NCBI GenBank assembly: GCA_963827085.1
Contig: CAWGZY010000005.1
Span: 558,001-622,000, forward strand
Source: JAGVPT01 sp963827085
Lineage (GTDB): Bacteria; Bacteroidota; Ignavibacteria; UBA10030; UBA8401
Length of the DNA: 64,000 nt
Direction of reading: 5' to 3'
Part shown: one piece after another, positions 59,424 through 64,000 of the stretch
How the letters are laid out: each line of letters starts with the position of its first letter
Numbering within the stretch: the first letter of the stretch is position 1
The notes under the pieces: model-generated
Databases searched by the model: none
Seen by the model: only the letters and a program-made list of their open reading frames with translations
What the model was told of the DNA's origin: nothing
Made by a program: the position numbers and the translations under genes

Positions 59424-62400
59424 ATGAAGTCGATACGGGCATGTGCGTGGGGTATTTTTTTAGTGGGACTGTTTGTACAACATGCAGTTTCCCAAATAGC
59501 AAACCATGTGGTGCTGAGCGAAATTTATGGCGGAGGAGGCAACACCGGCTCAACATACAAGAACGATTTTGTTGTGTTATATAATCCGACTTTATCGCCG
59601 GTAAATCTTTCCGGCTGGTCTCTTCAATACGAATCCGCTACGGGAACATCGTCGTGGCAGGTAACTAACCTCGCTGGGACAATCGTTGGGCACGGTTATT
59701 TTTTGGTGGAAGAAGCAGCCGGTTCGGGCGGCAGCGTGAATTTGCCGGCACCGGATGTTGTTGGAACTCTCGCATTAAGCTCTACCGCTGGAAAGATCGC
59801 TCTTGTTAATAGTACTACCGCATTGAGCGGAGCGAATCCTGCCGGTGCTTCCATTGTTGATATGGTTGGATTTGGACTTACGGCAAACGGTTATGAAGGC
59901 ACCGGTCCTGCACCGGCTCCAAGCAACACTGCATCGATTGAAAGGAAAGCTAACAACTTGTCAACCTCAACGACAATGGGGGTTGGCGGCACCGACGAGT
60001 TTGCAGGAAACGGGTACGACTCAAATAACAATGATTCCGATTTTGTCACCCTCACAACTCCTCAACCTCAAAACTCTTCCAGTCCGGTGGAACCGGCTCT
60101 TACAGTTGGAGGCAACGGAACTGGCACTGCACTGATCACACCGTCAGCAGTAAATGCTCAATCAACTTCTTCGTTCACGATATCAATTGCCGGCGACGGA
60201 ACCAATACACTCGACAGCGTTATCATTATTATTCCCACCGGATGGGCTTGGACTCAATCAGCCTCCAGCGTATCGCTCTCGGGGAGCGGCGTTGTAGCGG
60301 GGAGAGAGATCGTTTCGGGGGATACCATATTTGTCGGCAATGCAGCGATCACAAAAACTGATACCGGCAAAATTATCATCGCATCCCTCACAGCACCGGA
60401 CTCCTCTGCGGCGTCGGCTTTCATTGTAAAAACCGGCCTGAGCGGCGGTGCGCCTGTTAAAATTGGATCGACAGTAAGCGTTACGGTGATAAAGGTCGTT
60501 CACATTATCGACCTTCATATCAACAATGCGCAAGGAGTGCCGGTGGCGCCGTATCAGATTGGCTCGACGGTGACAATTTCCGGAATTATCACCGCGGATT
60601 TTGATTCAACGTATACGAATATTTTTGTCCAGGACGCCACCGGAGGTGTATGCGTTTACCGTCAGTTTCGATCGTTTAATTATCAGATAGGGGACAGCGT
60701 CGCTGTCACTGGAACAATCACACAATATCGGGGATTGGTGGAAATTTCTCCCGACACGACAAAATATATTTTGTATTCGAGTGGTCATCAGCTTCCCGAC
60801 CCGCTCGTACTAGCGGCACACGATGTCAACGAGACGTTCAACACGGATACGTTTACCGAGCCAAATGAAGGGAGGCTGGTCAGGATCAACAATGTTACCT
60901 ACAATGCCGCAAACGAAACGATCACTGATGCAAGCGGAACCACCGGCGGATTCGTGCCAAGCGCGTGGACAGCGCCGACGGGGACTTTTGATCTTATCGG
61001 CATTCTCAAACAGTATAAGCCCGGTACATCCGTGAGTCCCCCCTTTACTGCCAATTACGAAGTTGATCCGCGGATACCCGCAGATATCATTCCCCTGCCG
61101 GGCCCGGTGCTCACGCAAACGCCGTATGAAATTGAAACCGGGCCAAATTTTGCAGTCATTGACGTGAGGACTTCACTGCCTTCTAACGCCACTGTGAAGT
61201 ACGGGTTAACGACAAAGTACACCGATTCGGTGGTTTCATCTTCGAAAACTCAGCATGATATATCTCTTACGTATCTTGCGACCTCGACGGTGTATCATTA
61301 TCAGGTGGCTGTTTCGGATACCTCCGGAACGAACACAACCAGCGACGCCATTTTTATTACCGGCTCAACGTCGAGCGATTCGATCGGAGTCTTTTTCAAT
61401 AAAACCGTCAGTTATTCGGTTGCACAACCCGATAGTGCCAGGGAATTGATTGACATGTCCAAAGTTCTGCTGTACCGCATCGGCCAAGCACAACATTCTA
61501 TCGACATGTGTGCTTACAGTTTCAGCGGAGCGGTCGGAGCAAATATTGCATCGGCTCTCCTCGCGGCGAAAGGCCGCGGCGTAAAGATCCGCGTGATTGG
61601 AGAACACGATAACATGACAACGGCTCCCTGGAGTACATTGAAGAATGCGGGCATAACTGTTATCGACGATACGTATGACCTCATCGACGCCGGCGTCGGT
61701 TTAATGCACAATAAATTCTACGTCTTTGACCACCGAGATTCGGCGCTCGTTGACTGGGTCGTCACAGGCTCATGGAACGCAACCGACCCCGGTACCAATG
61801 ATGACGCCCAGAACATGATTGAAATTCAGGATCGTTCACTTGCAGAAGCCTATACGATTGAGTTCAACGAAATGTGGGGAAGCAGCGGAGACAGTCCGAA
61901 CCAGGCAACGTCCCGTTTCGGTGCAGACAAATCGGACATCACCCCGCACCGTTTTACCATTGCCGGATATGCGATGGAGCTCTATTTCAGTCCGTCGGAC
62001 AGGACAACATCAAAGATCAACGCGGCGCTCAGTGCTGCCACATCGTCAATCGACGTTTGCATGTACACTTTTACGCGTGACGATCTTGCAGCAACGTTAA
62101 TTGCGAAAATGAATGGCGGAGAGAAAGTGCACGTTGTGATGGACAACAATACCGATACAGGAAATGAATTTTCAACGCTGCTGAACGCCGGTGTGGATGT
62201 TCTCCTCAAGAATCTCAGTCCAAGCCCGAGCACTGCCTTACTGCACCATAAATATGCCGTTATCGATGCGGAAAAATCATCTCCTAATAGTGTCGTCATC
62301 ACTGGGTCTCATAATTGGTCAAGCTCTGCAGAGACTGCGAATGATGAAAATACTCTTGTCATCCACAGCCAACGTATCGCCAATCTTTATCTTCAGGAAT

Positions 62401-62741
62401 TTAAGCAGCGGTATGTCGATGCCGGCGGGAGCGATGATATCGTTCTTTCGGTAAAGCCGTTTACAAACGAAGCACCGAGGAGCTATGAACTTCAGCAGAA
62501 CTACCCCAACCCATTTAACCCATCGACGAATATTCGCTTCTCGATCGTCGATGCGAGATTCGTAATATTAAAAGTCTATGATATCCTCGGGAGGGGTGTC
62601 GCAACGCTCGTCAATGAAAGGATGAGCCCCGGAGTCTACACCGTCGCATGGAATGCCTCCCGGTTTGCCAGCGGTATCTACTTTGTTCGCCTGCAAGCGG
62701 GAAATTTCACAGCGGTTCGAAAAGTTGTGCTGATGAAATAG
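59424..62741 (+). CDS. T9SS-exported lamin-tail/phospholipase D-like protein
   Basis: The 1105-residue protein has a signal peptide (1-24), a lamin-tail domain (about 28-190, VVLSEIYGGGGN), a Ser/Thr-rich beta region, an OB-like segment (about 375-470, GSTVTISGIITADF), a fibronectin-like segment, and two PLD half-sites: LMHNKFYVFD (His about 762) with TGSWN, and LLHHKYAVID (His about 940) with TGSHNWSSS. A T9SS sorting domain with LQQNYPNPFNPSTNIRFS ends the chain. It is likely a surface or released phosphodiesterase, a DNase or lipase; lamin-tail plus nuclease pairings are common in secreted nucleases. Confidence 0.85.
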   Translation: MKSIRACAWGIFLVGLFVQHAVSQIANHVVLSEIYGGGGNTGSTYKNDFVVLYNPTLSPVNLSGWSLQYESATGTSSWQVTNLAGTIVGHGYFLVEEAAGSGGSVNLPAPDVVGTLALSSTAGKIALVNSTTALSGANPAGASIVDMVGFGLTANGYEGTGPAPAPSNTASIERKANNLSTSTTMGVGGTDEFAGNGYDSNNNDSDFVTLTTPQPQNSSSPVEPALTVGGNGTGTALITPSAVNAQSTSSFTISIAGDGTNTLDSVIIIIPTGWAWTQSASSVSLSGSGVVAGREIVSGDTIFVGNAAITKTDTGKIIIASLTAPDSSAASAFIVKTGLSGGAPVKIGSTVSVTVIKVVHIIDLHINNAQGVPVAPYQIGSTVTISGIITADFDSTYTNIFVQDATGGVCVYRQFRSFNYQIGDSVAVTGTITQYRGLVEISPDTTKYILYSSGHQLPDPLVLAAHDVNETFNTDTFTEPNEGRLVRINNVTYNAANETITDASGTTGGFVPSAWTAPTGTFDLIGILKQYKPGTSVSPPFTANYEVDPRIPADIIPLPGPVLTQTPYEIETGPNFAVIDVRTSLPSNATVKYGLTTKYTDSVVSSSKTQHDISLTYLATSTVYHYQVAVSDTSGTNTTSDAIFITGSTSSDSIGVFFNKTVSYSVAQPDSARELIDMSKVLLYRIGQAQHSIDMCAYSFSGAVGANIASALLAAKGRGVKIRVIGEHDNMTTAPWSTLKNAGITVIDDTYDLIDAGVGLMHNKFYVFDHRDSALVDWVVTGSWNATDPGTNDDAQNMIEIQDRSLAEAYTIEFNEMWGSSGDSPNQATSRFGADKSDITPHRFTIAGYAMELYFSPSDRTTSKINAALSAATSSIDVCMYTFTRDDLAATLIAKMNGGEKVHVVMDNNTDTGNEFSTLLNAGVDVLLKNLSPSPSTALLHHKYAVIDAEKSSPNSVVITGSHNWSSSAETANDENTLVIHSQRIANLYLQEFKQRYVDAGGSDDIVLSVKPFTNEAPRSYELQQNYPNPFNPSTNIRFSIVDARFVILKVYDILGRGVATLVNERMSPGVYTVAWNASRFASGIYFVRLQAGNFTAVRKVVLMK

Positions 62742-62760
62742 GAGTGATTGGTATACTCTT

Positions 62761-62810
62761 GCGTAAGCGCCGCGAGTACGAAGTAAACTATATACAAGCG
62801 GCGTTTATGC
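62761..62810. other. Imperfect hairpin after the PLD-like gene
   Basis: GCGTAAGCGCCGC (62761-62773) pairs with GCGGCGTTTATGC (62798-62810), 11 of 13. Without a clean T tract it may still be a termination or processing signal. Confidence 0.4.
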
Positions 62811-62863
62811 TTTAGCGATATCGGTCCCCGACTGATTTTTTAGTAGCACTCAAGTTTCGAAAA

Positions 62864-62937
62864 GTGACGGACACCGTATTGATTTATGCCCCAAATCTTT
62901 TGGCATATCGTGATTTTTGGAGTAAGGTGTGCGTCAC
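62864..62937. repeat. GGACACC inverted-repeat element, copy D
   Basis: GTGACGGACACC (62864-62875) is answered by GGTGTGCGTCAC (62926-62937) with one mismatch. The interior (CCAAAT, ATATCGTGAT) aligns with the reverse complement of copy B. The remaining gap 62742-63032 shows no gene. Confidence 0.65.
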
Positions 62938-63032
62938 CTCTGCAACAAACGCAACATTAAACACTACCGATTTTTCTCGCTGTTGATTTTCACGACAGCG
63001 CTCCGTATTTTAATCCTCAATTTGAGGAAACG

Positions 63033-63575
63033 ATGCCTGATTTCTCTCGTGAAGAAATACGCCAACGTTTTTTTTCTGCAACGAGTTTCAACGAGATTTT
63101 TGATGCGTTCGAATCGGCAATCAATCAACACATTGACGACATCGAACTCTACCGGCAGTTGTTCTGGAACGATTCCCTCCATATCGACGAGATCATTTTG
63201 TTTGGGGAAAAGCTCGCAAAAGAATTTCCCCATAACGCGTACGATGTCTATATGTGGATGGCAAACGTTTTCGAAGCTGTCTTCTCTTCTGAAGACAATT
63301 TTGAGCATAGCCTGATGTATTATCAAAAAGCTGCCGCTGTCAGTCCCGCCGTTGCGGATCCGTACCTCGATGCCTGCGATTGTTATGACCAAGACCTGAA
63401 TATTCCGCCGCTTGAGACGTTAATCGATTTTGTAAAAAAAGGGCTGGACAAAGCGGCGGATAAGAAAAGCCTGTGCAGCCGCCTCTCGTATCTCTACCAC
63501 CTGCTGGGGGATGAAGACCTCGCCGAATATTACCGTGTGAAGGGGGACGAAACGGAAGATCTGCCCCCGTCATGA
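63033..63575 (+). CDS. Hypothetical TPR-like helical protein
   Basis: A 180-residue soluble, acidic protein made of helix pairs, for example YQKAAAVSPAVADPYLDACD and RLSYLYHLLGDEDLAEYYRV, that resemble tetratricopeptide units. Function unknown; probably protein-protein contact. Its end overlaps the following permease gene by 4 bp. Confidence 0.6.
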   Translation: MPDFSREEIRQRFFSATSFNEIFDAFESAINQHIDDIELYRQLFWNDSLHIDEIILFGEKLAKEFPHNAYDVYMWMANVFEAVFSSEDNFEHSLMYYQKAAAVSPAVADPYLDACDCYDQDLNIPPLETLIDFVKKGLDKAADKKSLCSRLSYLYHLLGDEDLAEYYRVKGDETEDLPPS

Positions 63576-64000
63576 AGCAATTGAAAGGCTATCTCTTTAT
63601 CGCGATTGCCGCGACGCTGTGGGGCGCTTCGGCTACGATTGTAAAACATCTCTTTAATATCCATTATCCTCCGCTCATCATCGTTCAAACGCGTGTTTCC
63701 ATCGCGTTTGTCGTTCTTGCTGTTTTCTTCCTCGTCACGAATCCGCGCATCCTTGCATTCAGGATACGCGATGTACCGCATTTCTTCTTTGTGGGAGTCT
63801 GCGGGATTGCAGGGTCGAACTACTTCTATTACTTCGCGATAAAGGAATCGAACGTGGCGACGGCTATCGTCGTCCAGTATTCTGCACCGATCATGGTGGC
63901 GCTCTACGCCATCGTCGTGCAGCATGAGAAAATGACGCGGTTCAAGTTTTTCTCCCTGATATTCTCCACTGCCGGCATTTTTCTCGCTGTCGGAGGTCTG
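63572..64000 (+). CDS. EamA/DMT-family permease (cut by window end)
   Basis: The first 143 codons of a drug/metabolite transporter: GYLFIAIAATLWGASATIVKHLF, RVSIAFVVLAVFFLV, GSNYFYYFAIKESNVATAIVVQY (by position, about 85-107), and a fourth helix in the last codons. This is the EamA repeat pattern (RhaT-like). The substrate cannot be inferred. ATG overlaps the previous stop. Confidence 0.82.
   Translation, partial: MKQLKGYLFIAIAATLWGASATIVKHLFNIHYPPLIIVQTRVSIAFVVLAVFFLVTNPRILAFRIRDVPHFFFVGVCGIAGSNYFYYFAIKESNVATAIVVQYSAPIMVALYAIVVQHEKMTRFKFFSLIFSTAGIFLAVGGL

Overview
The window looks like the chromosome of a Gram-negative member of the Chlorobi/Ignavibacteria branch of Bacteroidota, or a close relative. 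Two large exported proteins end in a type IX secretion (T9SS) sorting domain with the NYPNPFNP signature. A YpdA-like flavoprotein suggests bacillithiol-type thiols, atpD-atpC stand apart from other ATP synthase genes, and LPS genes (MsbA-like exporter, O-antigen ligase, glycosyltransferases) are present. The clearest promoters are of the ordinary sigma-70 type (TTGACT-17-TATATT). This placement is inferred from gene content; no marker gene was compared.

Layout. 0.1-6.8 kb: an M24 peptidase, then argH and a leftward run prs-rplY-pth-rpsF-rpsR-rplI. 7.1-8.6 kb: an alpha/beta hydrolase and bioY. 8.7-11.9 kb: a leftward arsenic operon arsR-arsM-arsC-arsC-acr3. 11.9-19.4 kb: a long leftward operon pgsA-pgpA-cinA-thpR-recA-recX, two tandem AI-2E-type permeases and an exonuclease, followed by rpmB. 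20.2-24.9 kb: a partner-switching cassette (PP2C phosphatase, STAS, HATPase, PP2C phosphatase). 25.0-27.4 kb: proBA. 27.8-31.4 kb: a tyrosine recombinase with a degenerate active site and leuS. 31.4-36.1 kb: envelope glycan genes. 36.2-39.3 kb: DUF1844, nadK, two lipoproteins and a secreted protein.

39.36-47.85 kb: an integrated mobile element bounded by two copies of tRNA-Thr(CGU). It carries a complete tyrosine integrase, a T9SS-exported repeat protein, an unknown gene, a replication module (initiator-like protein, DnaB-like helicase, small partners), an iteron-like AT-rich region and a zinc-ribbon protein. Matching 12-bp-spaced repeats lie at both ends. Two probable small RNA genes, one after int and one at the right end, each have a promoter, interleaved helices and an intrinsic terminator. 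One of them contains a 10-nt perfect complement to the int ribosome-binding region. This is the best candidate for an undescribed system.

47.9-64 kb: the YpdA-like reductase, atpDC, alr, an unknown gene, manC, rlpA, a decayed rpiB-like pseudogene, secDF with a STAS gene, a very large exported phospholipase-D-like protein, a helical-repeat protein and a cut-off EamA permease. Intergenic spaces hold several short repeat families: four copies of a roughly 75-bp inverted repeat, a 158-bp MITE with a 9-bp target duplication, an element carrying two 22-bp insertions, long imperfect inverted repeats, and heptamer tandem repeats that supply stop codons.
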